From Auricularia sp. M13 (lineage: Eukaryota > Basidiomycota > Agaricomycetes > Auriculariales > Auriculariaceae), in contig CM073201.1 in assembly GCA_037042915.1 (NCBI GenBank), positions 1,178,001-1,242,000 on the forward strand: a stretch of DNA of 64,000 nucleotides, in the 5' to 3' direction. The stretch's first letter is position 1. Every line of letters starts with the position of its first letter. The position numbers and the translations under genes were made by a program. Under the pieces are notes generated by a model. The model was given only the letters and a program-made list of their open reading frames with translations, was not told the DNA's origin and did no database searches. Of this stretch, positions 1 through 10,061 are shown piece by piece.

Positions 1-778
1 CAGCATGTCTGCAGTGCTCATCGTGTGTACAGCCAAAGCGAGGCGATCGCGCAGCGCCGCACGTCCGTTTGGCTCGAGACCGGAAGGGCGGAAAGGAAGC
101 GAAACGAGGATCTAAATCCCGCCGCCCGACCGCACAATACTGCTTCCGACAATCCCAAGGGCAATAACTCGTTATGCACATGGCCGACGAATCCTTTATA
201 GAATAATTTTAGAGGGCCCACAACGCAGCGAATTTTGTTTTATGAGATTGCTAAGCACCGACGAGTACCCATACAATGCATTCAATTCATAGGTAACCAC
301 ATCCCCGATCAACTCAGGCCCTCTTGCAGTATCCATCAACACTAAATTTCAGTCGATTACAGACGGGAAACTCTCTAGGTCTCGACATCCAACGCGCAGT
401 CTCACATCACGCATATGAGGCTAGAGACACAATCAACCGTCTCAGAACTAGCAACTGAACGTTTCTTAGTGTACTTAATCATAGGTTTCAGTACTTTCAC
501 CCCTTCGCCGACTGCGGCCTGGGTCCCCCAAAGGTCAAAGGATCAACGGCTCGGGTAATTAGTCAAGTCTGCTAGTGACAGCCGAGGAGCTTGTGAGTGA
601 CCAAAACAGGCGTCAACGCCGCTGAGGGAGAGACAGGCTCTTGAAGACGGGGATGGTACAAGTACCGGTTGGAGAGACGTGATTCATGCTCATGGGACAT
701 GATTAACCAGAGATCGGCGAAGTCCACTGCATGAAGAAGAATTGCGATAGGTTCCGTCTACAACTATTCTACAGTCGT
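1..778. other. No gene recognised at the left window edge
   Basis: I see no reading frame with family resemblance or convincing splice structure here. Stops are frequent in all frames and the short open stretches look random. A gene entering from the left cannot be excluded because the edge is arbitrary. Confidence 0.5.
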
Positions 779-1323
779 CTACGCAGGGAGCTCATGCTTC
801 ACCTCCTCGTACCCTACGAACGCCTGCGACGTCGCCTTGTCGTAGAACTTCTCCTCGTCAGGCACGACAATGTTAAGATAGTCCGGGTCAGAGAAGATCT
901 GCCAGGTGGCCACCGCCTCCGGTCAGAAAGGACTGTAACACGGAGCCATTGAGAGTATCTAAAATCGGGACGTACGGCAGCCAGGTCTTCGAAAGAGTGC
1001 ACCCAGAACTCGGCGGCACCGTCCCACGGTGCTACATTTGTTACAGCGGACAAAGCGGCCATCTTGTCGGCGTCGGCGTGGTACTTGTCAAGTGTTTAAT
1101 GCCACTGAGGATGCAGACGGCAGGGCCGTACCTGGACATATTTGATGATTGTCTTCTGCACGGCGGGGATCGACAAGACCGCCTTTGGATGCTCCTCCGA
1201 CCAACTGTGCGAACGTGAGTTTGTCGGGAACAATTGGCGATCAACGTACTACTTGTGAAATTCCTCGAGACTCAGACCCTCCTTGCGCCTGATAAACACG
1301 CTCAACTTGACGAGTCTGGGCAT
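779..1323 (-). CDS. EthD-fold small protein (dimeric alpha-beta barrel)
   Basis: Four exons read on the minus strand (1323-1253, 1204-1132, 1083-976, 916-779) give a 129-residue protein; every junction is GT-AG and keeps frame. It starts MPRLVKLSVFIRRKEGLSLE and contains the WSEEHPKAVLSIPAVQK stretch about residue 25, matching the R-x-x-G-L-S-x-E-E-F...EEH-x-x-x-V pattern of EthD proteins. The C-terminal half carries DYLNIVVPDEEKFYDK, the usual end of this fold. Such proteins are small homodimeric ferredoxin-like barrels, some linked to oxidative catabolism or polyketide cyclisation; no substrate can be inferred. Length is typical for a single-domain fungal member. A TATA-like element lies about 60 bp upstream. 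The usual Tyr of HKYWxEEH is replaced by Asn at the first splice junction (HNWSEEH), which is worth noting but not obviously inactivating. Confidence 0.85.
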
Positions 1324-1382
1324 TTCTGTCTGGAGGTTCGCCGGTAGGTTCAACGTTGAGTCTATTCGTACAAACGCCGCAG

Positions 1383-1389
1383 CTTTATA
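1383..1389 (-). promoter_or_regulatory. TATA box of the EthD-type gene
   Basis: TATAAAG on the minus strand, about 60 bp upstream of the ATG at 1323. Spacing and sequence fit a core promoter. No experimental support. Confidence 0.5.
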
Positions 1390-3641
1390 GTCCTCGGATT
1401 GCAGTGGATGTTGAGATTGGTCATCGGTCTGTTTGTGAGCGCTGAGCGCTGAGCGCCCAGGTAGCAGCTCGTGTCATTCCGACTGCAGTTTGAGGGGCAA
1501 TTCTGCCCGGTTCTATCGGGCAAGCTGAGAGTGTTGTCCTTACCGGCGTACCGCCGACATTCCGCGGAATACGTAAGTAGATTCAGACTCAGAGCAGGCT
1601 GTAGCGGAGCTGGGAAAAGCTCTTCTCCCCAAACCCACCGCGTTCAATGGTCACAACTATGCTAGCAACGCGGACAAACGTATTCGCCGCGCCCAGGGGT
1701 CCTGCTGCTCTCAGACGCGTTGTGATGGCTGCTCAAGGTAACCCGGCGTCGTAGTAGTAGGCTGGCGGTCACTCGACGTGAGCCTACGGCACGGCGCACT
1801 GAACTGGACTATATAAAGCGCGCCAGTCTTGGTCCGCGAAGGCCATCGTGGTTGTCTGCAGCAGCTGGTATGGTATTCTGCAGAAGAAAACTTGCGCGAT
1901 TACAGACGAGCTGCTTCTCCTGCACTTTCTTCAGGCTCGGTGAAGACGACACCACTTCGCGTGCGCTTTGCCCAGGCCGGGTATCTAGGCCTTCGAAATT
2001 CCTCGTGAGCGCGTGCGTCGCAGGCGGCCGCCATCGTCTTCGCTTCGTGGCGCTGGCAGCGGGAAACTACGGCACTCGACCAGTTCCCTGCTCACCGGCA
2101 TACTTGGTCCAACCTAAGAGCACGACGCGTAACGAGCGGCGCCAGCACGCGATGTCTTACCCTAGATGTCTGTTGGCGAGCCATACTGTGGCAGAAATCA
2201 AAGCAGATTTTCCACTTGAAGGCTCTTGAGGTGAGTGGCTTGGAGTGCATCACTGCCGACTAGACAGGCTTGAAGCTGACAGAAGCGTTGAGCAGTGAAG
2301 ATAGGGAGGATAAATGTCCATGGTAGCCATGTCGCCATCGGGCGTCCTGTTCACTGGAAGGGGCGCTCACTGGCAAGGTTTGACTTGGGGTGGGCGTCGT
2401 CGTGCCACTGATCATGAATAAAGTAGACGGGGATCGGAAAGCCTGGTATGTTGGCGCCACTTACTATTAGCCACGACCAGCTTCCGACGTGGAGATCTCC
2501 TCCGTCGTGGCTGGCGAAGACCACGAGATCGTGGGGCATGATGCACGCGGGCGATATGTTCATGCTGGAGTGCAGCTCAACGTGTCGTCGCGCCCCATCG
2601 ACATACATATTACAGTAACGTCTGACCACCGCAGGCCCCATTCCAAGGCTGCATTGCCCGGCAATTGTGGCATGCACATTCTCCGCGGAGAAGTCCTCAA
2701 TGAACTCAGAGGTCCGCCGATACGCGTAGTCGCCAAGTTCTGGACCTCTACTTATATGAAACGAATTACTTATGCAGCCTCGAGTCGCACAAGCTGATGT
2801 GGCATCAAGCCATCTGGTCGGAGGATTAATCGACTAAGTATGTGCCGCCACTCTGCGGACCTGTTTCATGACCACCCCGCCCCTCGCGCATCGCCAGACG
2901 CCAATCACCGTCGCGGTGTTCGCAGCATGGAGAGACGCACGCTGACTCCACTGGCACGAGCTGCGTCAGGGTGCCGCTTCGAAGTCGAGCAGATGACGAC
3001 TCGGCGCCACCACCCAAGTGCGCATGCTTCGCGACCATGACGCGGACGCCGGAGAAGCAGATTGCCTGAGTGAATGGGTGCTGCGTGCTTCGCACGCTCC
3101 AAACTTGCCATGGCAAAGGCCAATCCGACGAACAAGCGGTGCAGATTTGGACTCAAATGAATCCTCCTCATGATGATCGTGTGTGCGCGCGCGGGTTCAT
3201 GCATCACTCTTCGTCCATACTTACCGCCACAGCTTGACCATGCGTAGGGCATAAACTGACAGAGCAGGGAGGATGTATTTACGATTCCCACAAGGGAAGC
3301 GGGTAGATACATCACGTCGCGGAACGCAGCGCTAGGAGCATAATTCTACGCATAGGGGGAGAGCATAGCAGGGGGGGGACAAGCAGGGGCTCTGTAGGCA
3401 GGAGCAGCGAACGGGGGAGCAGAGCGGGGAGTGACAGCGAAGAAAAACAGAGCAGGTAGGTAAAGCCGCTCTGGCGAGACGTAATCTAAATAAATGAATA
3501 TGGGGTACTTGAGTAATATGGCACTATATCAAGCCGCAAGACGTGGGCTATCACTGTATCTTTTGGGATACTTTTTGGTTACGGATTCGGAGAGAAGGGA
3601 AGGGATCGGAGGGATGTGGGCGCGGGCGCGCGGTGCGACGA
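1390..3641. other. Gene-poor 2.2 kb; TATA-like site and fragmentary open frames
   Basis: No complete gene was recognised. A good plus-strand TATA match (TATATAAAG, 1810-1818) precedes an ATG at 1871 and an open frame to 2229, but that translation is Cys/Arg-rich and resembles nothing. On the minus strand about 2351-2740 there is a protein-like stretch (motif MPHDLVVFASHDGGDLHVGS) that may be an exon or gene remnant; it is interrupted by stops on both sides and I cannot assign a family. From 3350 to 3480 the plus strand is strongly G/A-rich with several runs of four to nine G. I treat the interval as intergenic with possible decayed coding sequence. Confidence 0.4.
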
Positions 3642-4910
3642 TCACGAAGAGGGCGCGGGCAGCTTGCCAGCCTCTAACAGGGCAAGACCGGCCTTGCCGT
3701 GCTCGTTCGTGTGCTGATAGTGGTAGCCTGCAGAGACCGTCAGTCCAGGCGTTTACGTGATGGTGATCAAAGGGCACGGACGCAGCCCGCTCATGTTCTT
3801 GAATCGCTTATTGCACCCGACCTGGCAGATGTACGGCTTGAGGTCGTCCGAGTTGGGGTCGATCGGCGCGAAGTTGCACTGGCCGTGCGTGAGGTGGTAC
3901 TTGAGCCCGTTGGCCTGCTTGTAGCTCTTGTTGCAGCCCTCCTTCGGACACCCTGGCAAGCGCATCCGGGCGTCAGTCAGTCTATTCTAACTCGGCACCA
4001 GTGTGCTGGCATGCGCTGCTCACTGAAGGGCTTCGGGCGGGAGCCCGGGATGGGGGCGTCGGACGAGTGGGCGACAGCTGAAGAATCAGCGGCCGATTTC
4101 GGGGCATCAGCCGACGACGACTCGGCGCTGGACGCGCGGCGGCGGTGGGGCTCGGGCGAGCCGTCGCGCGAGGGGGCCGGGGAGGGCGTGGCGCTGGGCG
4201 AGAAGAGCAGCTCGGGCGGGACGCACTCCGCGGCGTCCGTCGCGTAGTCGCGCTGGCGGCGGGTCGGGTACGGCGCGTAGGCCGGGGCGGAGAAGCCGGC
4301 GCTCCGGCGGACGAGCACGGACGTGGTGTCGAACGCGGACACGCCGAAGGGCACGGCGGACGTCGAGGCGACGGGCTGCTCGTCGAGCTCCATGTCGTCC
4401 GCGAGATCAAAGCCGCCGAAAGCGTCCGGGCCGGCGAGGGGGTCGACGACGACGACGTGGGCCTCCTCGAAGTGCTCGACGAGCGCGTGCAGGTCGTTGA
4501 GCGTGAGGCCGCAGCAGGTGTAGTTGCGGCACTGGGGCGGTTGAGTTGGGCGCGGGGGGCGGGACGCGCTTATGTAACGCACCATGTCCTCGGAAAGCAG
4601 ATTCGTGTCCGCGCCGTTGACGGCCCTGATGAGCGCGTCGTGCTCGGTCTCGATCGACGAGCCCAGCGCGGGCTTGAACGACGCCGCGTCCAGGCTGCAC
4701 ACCACGCGTCAGCGCCACTGATGCCGCGCCGCAATCAACTCACCCGAGCACGCCGGGGCTGACGCCGAGCGAGAAGCGCTGCCCGTACGAGCCCTGCAGC
4801 AGCGTCCGCGGCGAGCCGTACGACGCGAAGAGCGAGCGCGGCGTCGCGCGCAGCGAGTCTTGGGTCACGCTCGACGACGACGCGATGGGAATGGGCTGGG
4901 CGTGGGACAT
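3642..4910 (-). CDS. Sfp1-like split C2H2 zinc-finger transcription regulator
   Basis: Four exons on the minus strand (4910-4744, 4694-4024, 3952-3782, 3727-3642) join in frame. Exon 2 carries the N-terminal atypical finger: CRNYTCCGLTLNDLHALVEH followed by FEEAH. This is the signature near the start of fungal Sfp1-type proteins. Exon 3 gives the C-terminal finger pair CPKEGCNKSYKQANGLKYH and YICQVGCNKRFKNMSGLR, completed by exon 4 (YHYQHTNEHG). In yeast and other fungi Sfp1 shuttles to the nucleus and controls ribosomal-protein and growth genes downstream of TOR and PKA; a similar role is inferred here. Between the fingers lies a long Ser/Pro/Ala-rich, probably disordered stretch. The intron within the last finger has a GTCCGT donor, less canonical than the others. 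The ATG at 4910 is the first in frame and starts MSHAQPIPIASSSS. A transposon ends about 150 bp upstream. Confidence 0.88.
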
Positions 4911-5058
4911 GGCGGCCAAGTCTATACTTCTAGACGAAACGCGAGAACAGAAGAGAACGGATTATAAGAACGGGTCGGGGAGGGGAGGGGAGGAGGGATG
5001 GCCAGGAGGAAGCCGGGATCGGTTGCTACTTAGCCGTCTCGCTTCCCAGGGCGGAACA

Positions 5059-5188
5059 CAAGGGGCCCGCACGATTTGGATCCGTGATATCGTCTGGGGG
5101 AGGGGGGGTCGTGGGAAATGATCTGGCGTCTACCGGCATCCCGGCAGATGCGATGTCGGTCGATGGCTCGGACTGCCACCGAGCTGCG
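5059..5188 (+). repeat. Left terminal inverted repeat, 130 bp
   Basis: This stretch recurs in reverse complement at 9906-10035 without a mismatch, including a G5-A-G7 tract that would be prone to slippage. It begins CAAGGGGCCCGCACG and ends GAGCTGCG. It lies between the Sfp1-like 5' region and the transposase gene. Confidence 0.9.
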
Positions 5189-5200
5189 GTCTTATTGCAG

Positions 5201-5233
5201 CCGTCTCAAACGCTCAGTGAGCGTTTGAGACGG
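5201..5233. repeat. Perfect 33-bp palindrome inside the left end
   Basis: Two 16-bp arms (CCGTCTCAAACGCTCA and its reverse complement) surround one central G. It starts 12 bp inside the left inverted repeat and lies downstream of the transposase stop codon, so a transcript would form a strong hairpin here. It has no counterpart near the right end. It may be a transposase-binding subterminal site, a terminator-like hairpin or a nested tiny insertion. Confidence 0.85.
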
Positions 5234-5310
5234 GTGCAATTGAAAATGCGCGATTTCTCGAACAGTCCGCGCAGGTGAATTCAAGCAAAGTACACAAGTG
5301 AATGCTATTA

Positions 5311-8300
5311 CTAGGCTGCAGACTGGGACGCTAGTTTAGTTTTATACTCTTCAATGGCATCCGAGTCAGGCAAGCGAGCAACTTCACGATGTCGTTGCGT
5401 CTGCTCCTTCGAAATCCCGAGTCTCAACGACTCTTCCGAGCTAACGTGAGTGTCTACTAGTAAGCGCATGATGTGAGCTGGCTCGTAGTCGGCGTCATCG
5501 CTGTGAGCAGCGGCGCAATGGAAGAGTGCATTGTACTTCCAAATTGTACGGAGCTGCCCCGATTTCGATGGCGCGCACAGCGCACAGTGAATTGGAACAT
5601 TGCTTGATTTGCTTGTATCCGTGGATTCTGCCGCTTTCTTGTAGTTCATGTTCTCGTAGTGATATTCGCAGCTCGATGAGATTTGAAACTGGTTCTTCCG
5701 GCGCCTGAGCATTGTAGTGCAAGCACCGAGGCCGCAAAAACCGCATGGATTGGCAGGGACTTGGTCCTGTGGAATGAATTAGTGCAGCAAATATTGATCT
5801 GACGTCGATCTTACGCATTGCGGATCAGGGACCTTTCTCAGTGCGCGAAGAAGGTGCTCGCCAACATGATCCCGCATCTTGGATAGCTTGAGATTAGCAC
5901 GGCAGAGCTTGCATGGCAGTAATTCTTGCGCTTTGTGCTTCTTCTTTGGCTCAAGGTGCGGCGGCAACGACTGCACCTTGAAAATAACTTTGCCTGAACT
6001 GCGTGAGGAGAGCACAGCACTGTGAAATTGGGCGCACCATCTGCAGAACGCAAAGGCAGATCCTTCATGTTTTCAACGACGGGGAGGAGGAGAATGTTGG
6101 ACATGATCCCCTCTGTTTCAGGGTTGAGCGCGTCCCAAGCGTCCTCGCACGTCTGCAACATGTCATCCTGTGAAAAGGACCATGTAGCGGTAGGTCCGAC
6201 AGCTAAAATATAATCAGAGAATACTACTTCGTTGCTCTAGGACGCACTTTCGGAATTCCGGACTACCTGGCTCAGCACCGGAGCCATGATAGACGTAATC
6301 GCGGCAGGTACCTCAAGGACATAGCGCGCGTGCGAGATCTGCGTATCCATTTTGTCATCCAGCTGGAGATACTCTCCGGTCCAAGTCCACGTGTGTGGCT
6401 CCGCCTGCTCAAGACGGAGCACTTGCCCGATCACCACCGTCTTGAGGTTCTTCGAGTTCTCCTCAAACTCATCGAGAGTGAGCGAGACACGCGCTTCACC
6501 CCATGACATGCGAAATGCTGAAATTTCGAGCAGGACCAGTGCGTAAGCTGTTCCGACGCGCGCAAGAAACGCAACAATGTCGCCAACTTTGACAGTAGAC
6601 CCGTCGTCCATCTGCGTGCCGCCAAGAGCCACTACTTTTGAGTGGTGGAAATCTTGGAGAGAGCGCCCTGCTGCACGGAGCGGCCGGGTTGTGAGCTTCT
6701 TGTTGGACTCATCGGTAGAGAGTGTTGCAACATAGGCAGACTTGTAGAATGTCTTGCCCTCTGCATTCACGAATGTCGGAAAAACTTTCTGGTGAATTGT
6801 CTGCGATAGCTCCGGTGATGACTCGTCAACGACTGTGTCGGGAAAGAAGTCGTCGATGTCAAATCCAGGTTCTACCATGGCCGCGTCGAGCTCGTCTGAC
6901 GGATTGCGTGTATTTTCCGAAGCATCCGTTGCGTCGGCAGCTCTATCTGTGGTCTGATAGTGCGGCTGAACAGCACTGGTCGTGCGGTGACGGGGAGAGG
7001 CTCCTGCGCTGCTAGCCTCCGGTGCTGGCTCGGCCATTGGAATATGTAAGGACTCAGCTGGTTCCGCGCGTTCCGAGCGGTTCTCAAGCTGTTCATTATG
7101 CAGAGTACGCTCATCGACGCCGACATAGAGCCCAGCAGGACGGAGCACATCGTGATTAGGGCGAGAGAAACAAGCCTCGAAGTCGAAGTCTGGCCGTCCC
7201 GGGAAAGCCTTACGAAAGCGGGCAAGGGCTTTTTCGCGGCCAGTCGCCCACGCCCGCGCAAGGTCCACATTTCCGACGCACACATCTCCCTTCCAGGAGC
7301 GCGGGTTGAGATGGTCAATCCCGATCGTCTTCGACACATCGAGTCGGCGATGACCACGATCGAGATCAGGCCTCCGCTGAAATATGGCCTGGATGAGACA
7401 CGCAATGGCAAGCTTGCTCGAGAGCTGAGAAATGTCGAAGTTGCGTGCGTGATCGAGAGTGCGGACCTCTGAGAAAACCTGCTCCAGTCGATCTGTCCCC
7501 TCGAGCAGTAGCCAGAAGCAGAGCGTCGGGTCAAGGAGCTGGAGGCGAGCAACAATCGTAAAGATGTTCTTCACAATTGCCTGTGTGTCGTAGTAAAGTG
7601 CGCCGGTCATGCAGGTGTTACCGTGCGCATCGTACAAAATGACCGCAGCATGTGCAAATGCCGCCAGTGACTCCAGTTGCTGCTGTAAGTTCATCTCAAC
7701 GTCGATAAATGGGCAGACGAAGAACCAAAGAATGTCCGAAAAAAACTGGACAGAAGAGCGCCGCTTTGATTCGGCAGGCGAAGAGACTAAGGCGGGGGCG
7801 TTGTTCAGCTGCTGGAGCGACTGCATTAGACTAACGGCCTTGGGCACGTTCTGCTTGTCTGCAGGGTCCAGTAAGTTGCGCGCGGTCAGGTACTCCATTG
7901 CTGTGAATACCCGGAGAACCATAATGACGTCGTGCGGGCGGATATTCGTACCATAGAGCATGATGCCCTCGGAACTCCGCAGGAGGGTGGCAAAGCGCTT
8001 GAACACATGCTTCGGATCGCACGTCGTTGTCATCCCTCCATCCGCGGACATGTAGCGATTGAAGCCACGCAGCGGAGCCAGCTTCTGTCCGAGCGGTGTG
8101 AGAGGTGAGATCTCGGCGACAACGCAAAGAGCGTGCTTTGCGCGGCGATACGTTGCATCGCCGTCGCTGCCGAGAGACCAGATGGGGCCGTTCAACATGC
8201 GTCCATACTGATGCAGATTCCAGGACTCCACAACAGTCGTAAGCCAAGCCTGAAGCTGCTCGGCCTTCTCCTTTTTATTGGAAGGGGACGAAACGAGCGG

Positions 8301-9775
8301 GACCGGCGTGTAATGCTCGCGTTGCGAATAGGGCGCAATGGCGACAATAGTGGCCTCAGTGCCGAAGGCAACTGTTTTCGCATGTAAAGCACGTCTAATC
8401 GTCTCGATATTCTCAACGGAAGTCGCCCGAGTGTCCAGACTGCCGATAGTCTCGCGAGCCAGGCCAAGAACCTGGTCGCGGTCTTGATCGTAACGTGCGC
8501 GTGTCTCAAGCGCCACTCCATCGAACATGAGTATATTTCCAGCGTGAGAGCCGCTGCGGCTGGACGGAACCGGTGGAGGGCGAAATTCTGGGTCAAAAAA
8601 CGCGGCGATATTGTGCAGAACATCGTCACGAAGAGGTATCGCGACGGAAGCACGCATCCGCGGAATCTTTGCACGACGCTCGAGCGTGCGCTTCGAGAGG
8701 AGCCCAAGTCCCTTGCACATTGCAAAGTGCATCCTCTCACCACCAGCGTAGGCCGACAAGAGCGAGATGTCGCGGAACCGTTCATCAGAGACGTGCGGGT
8801 GATACTGTCCGTCGGCTGCCAGTTTCAGAACAGAGAGAATTCGAGCCGGGGTTGATTCAGTGCGGAGTGATGCAGCAATGACCCAGCGCACGCGCTGGAT
8901 ATCGTTCTTGGAGAGAAACAACAGAACGCGTTCATGATCCCGCACGCGATTCTGCGCATTGCGGTGACGCCGGCGCAGGGACTGGACCTGCGTAAAACAC
9001 AAGTGAGTTACAAAGCAAAGGGCATTCACGTGCACTCACCTTGGATCGTAATTTCTTCTTTTCTGCAACGTGATAGTGCGTGACGGCAGCAAGCTGACTG
9101 TGTGTAAGCTTGTAATATGGGGTGTTCAGCGGTGCATCTGCACGAGCGCGTTCCAGCATGTGAAGAAAAGCGCCAGAGCCAATGACTTTGAGACACTCCA
9201 CACAGGCCTCAGTGGCAGTCGTCGTCTGCTGGCGGCACTTCTCTGAGCGGAAGTAGATTCTGTTCAGACGTGTATTATAGCCACACGGCAGCCAGCCCAG
9301 GGAATCATCGATGTGCTCCTGGAACGGGTACATGTTCCAGAACGAGCCCCAAGTCCAGACATAGTAAGCACCCGGGCAAGAGTAGTACACCGGACGCCTC
9401 GGGGTGGACGGAACCGCGGGGAGACTATGAGAGACTACAGGTGTTGTGAACTATGAGACGGATAATTTAGCCTAAACACCTTCCATTTGAATGTAATTAA
9501 ATCACCTTTCTCTGCTCAGCTACGCGCTTGTTACAATTTCTAGACTTGCGGTGCGTCAACATATTATCTGCAACCGCCGTCGGGCCCGAGTTGACCTCAA
9601 ATCCGCAGAGATCACAGACAAAGAAGTGATAGCCAGTATTCTCGTCGTATTTGGACCACAGCTCGAGGTCAGAGGTCACACGGATTGCGCGTGAGCTGGA
9701 GCTCCGCGCATGGAAGACACCGCTGGGAGGAGGTACAGCCAAAAGCTGTACGGTATTCGGCAGAGCACTAGACAT
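5311..9775 (-). CDS. Transposase-like protein with N- and C-terminal zinc fingers
   Basis: The multi-exon model runs from the ATG at 9775 through exons about 9775-9506, 9454-9040 and 8997-6252, and further short exons to the stop at 5311; roughly 1,400 residues. The first exon holds a CDLCGFEVNSG...H finger (about residue 60). The largest exon is a globular core with FDGVALETRARYD, GSDGDATYRRAKHA, a CDPKHVFKRF motif and LEGTDRLEQVFSEVR; the spaced acidic residues could form an RNase-H-type D-D-E/D centre, but that is inference. The C-terminal exons carry CKLCRANLKLSKMRDHVGEH and further Cys pairs (NPCGFCGLG; HCALCAPSK), typical of DNA-binding fingers. All exons are open and splices (for example TTTTAG acceptor about 6206) restore frame. 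I know similar proteins as abundant unnamed Agaricomycete hypotheticals. Lying between identical inverted repeats makes a transposase the simplest explanation. An alternative upstream Met at 9976 lies inside the repeat and is less likely. Confidence 0.75.
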
Positions 9776-9905
9776 TGCGCCGGTAGAGCACTCGATGGGA
9801 CGGTGAGTGTAGCAGTACAAGGAGCGTAGCTTATCGATCCAGCACAATGCGCGTGCGCTCGCATGCGCTGGCAAGCGGGCCGCACCCGCACTCACGTGCA
9901 GAAAG

Positions 9906-10035
9906 CGCAGCTCGGTGGCAGTCCGAGCCATCGACCGACATCGCATCTGCCGGGATGCCGGTAGACGCCAGATCATTTCCCACGACCCCCCCTCCCCCAG
10001 ACGATATCACGGATCCAAATCGTGCGGGCCCCTTG
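9906..10035 (-). repeat. Right terminal inverted repeat, 130 bp
   Basis: Reverse complement of 5059-5188 with no difference. Its outer end (plus strand ...GGGCCCCTTG) is followed immediately by a 26-bp palindrome. Its inner end lies about 130 bp upstream of the transposase ATG, so it may carry promoter sequence for that gene. Confidence 0.9.
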
Positions 10036-10061
10036 GGCGAAAGCCGAATTCGGCTTTCGCC
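10036..10061. repeat. Perfect 26-bp palindrome abutting the right repeat
   Basis: The half-site GGCGAAAGCCGAA is followed directly by its reverse complement with no spacer; the centre is the EcoRI-type hexamer GAATTC. It begins at the very base after the inverted repeat ends. No copy exists at the left junction. It could be a hairpin-derived insertion scar or pre-existing target sequence. Confidence 0.85.

Larger units (their letters stand above)
5059..10035. mobile_element. TIR DNA transposon with intact transposase-like gene
   Basis: A 4,977-bp segment bounded by two 130-bp inverted repeats, identical at every base I compared. Inside is a single large minus-strand gene (about 5311-9775) whose exons are open throughout, so the element looks whole and possibly autonomous. 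The outer ends read CAAGGGGCCC, of the C-A-A/G-G-G kind seen in several TIR superfamilies including hAT. I found no convincing target-site duplication: the bases outside the left end (GCGGAACA) and right end (GGCGAAAG) do not match; an offset comparison GGGCGGAA/GGGCGAAA is 7 of 8 but is not flush with the repeat. The perfect end identity suggests recent arrival. Superfamily is not assigned: the protein belongs to a type I associate with repetitive hypothetical proteins in Agaricomycetes rather than to classic hAT, Mariner or MULE proteins. Confidence 0.75.

Noticed and set aside
2351-2740. Loose similarity to the copper-B region of tyrosinases on the minus strand
   Set aside because: The His residues are not at the required spacing and flanking stops interrupt the frame; resemblance is too weak to name.
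3350-3480. G-rich tract as a telomere-like or G-quadruplex element
   Set aside because: G-runs are irregular with no repeat unit; quadruplex formation cannot be judged by eye and no function follows.
4145-4762. 205-codon open frame on the plus strand across the Sfp1-like gene
   Set aside because: It is the antisense of the Sfp1-like exons; its Arg/Gly/Ala-rich translation is typical of GC-rich shadow frames.
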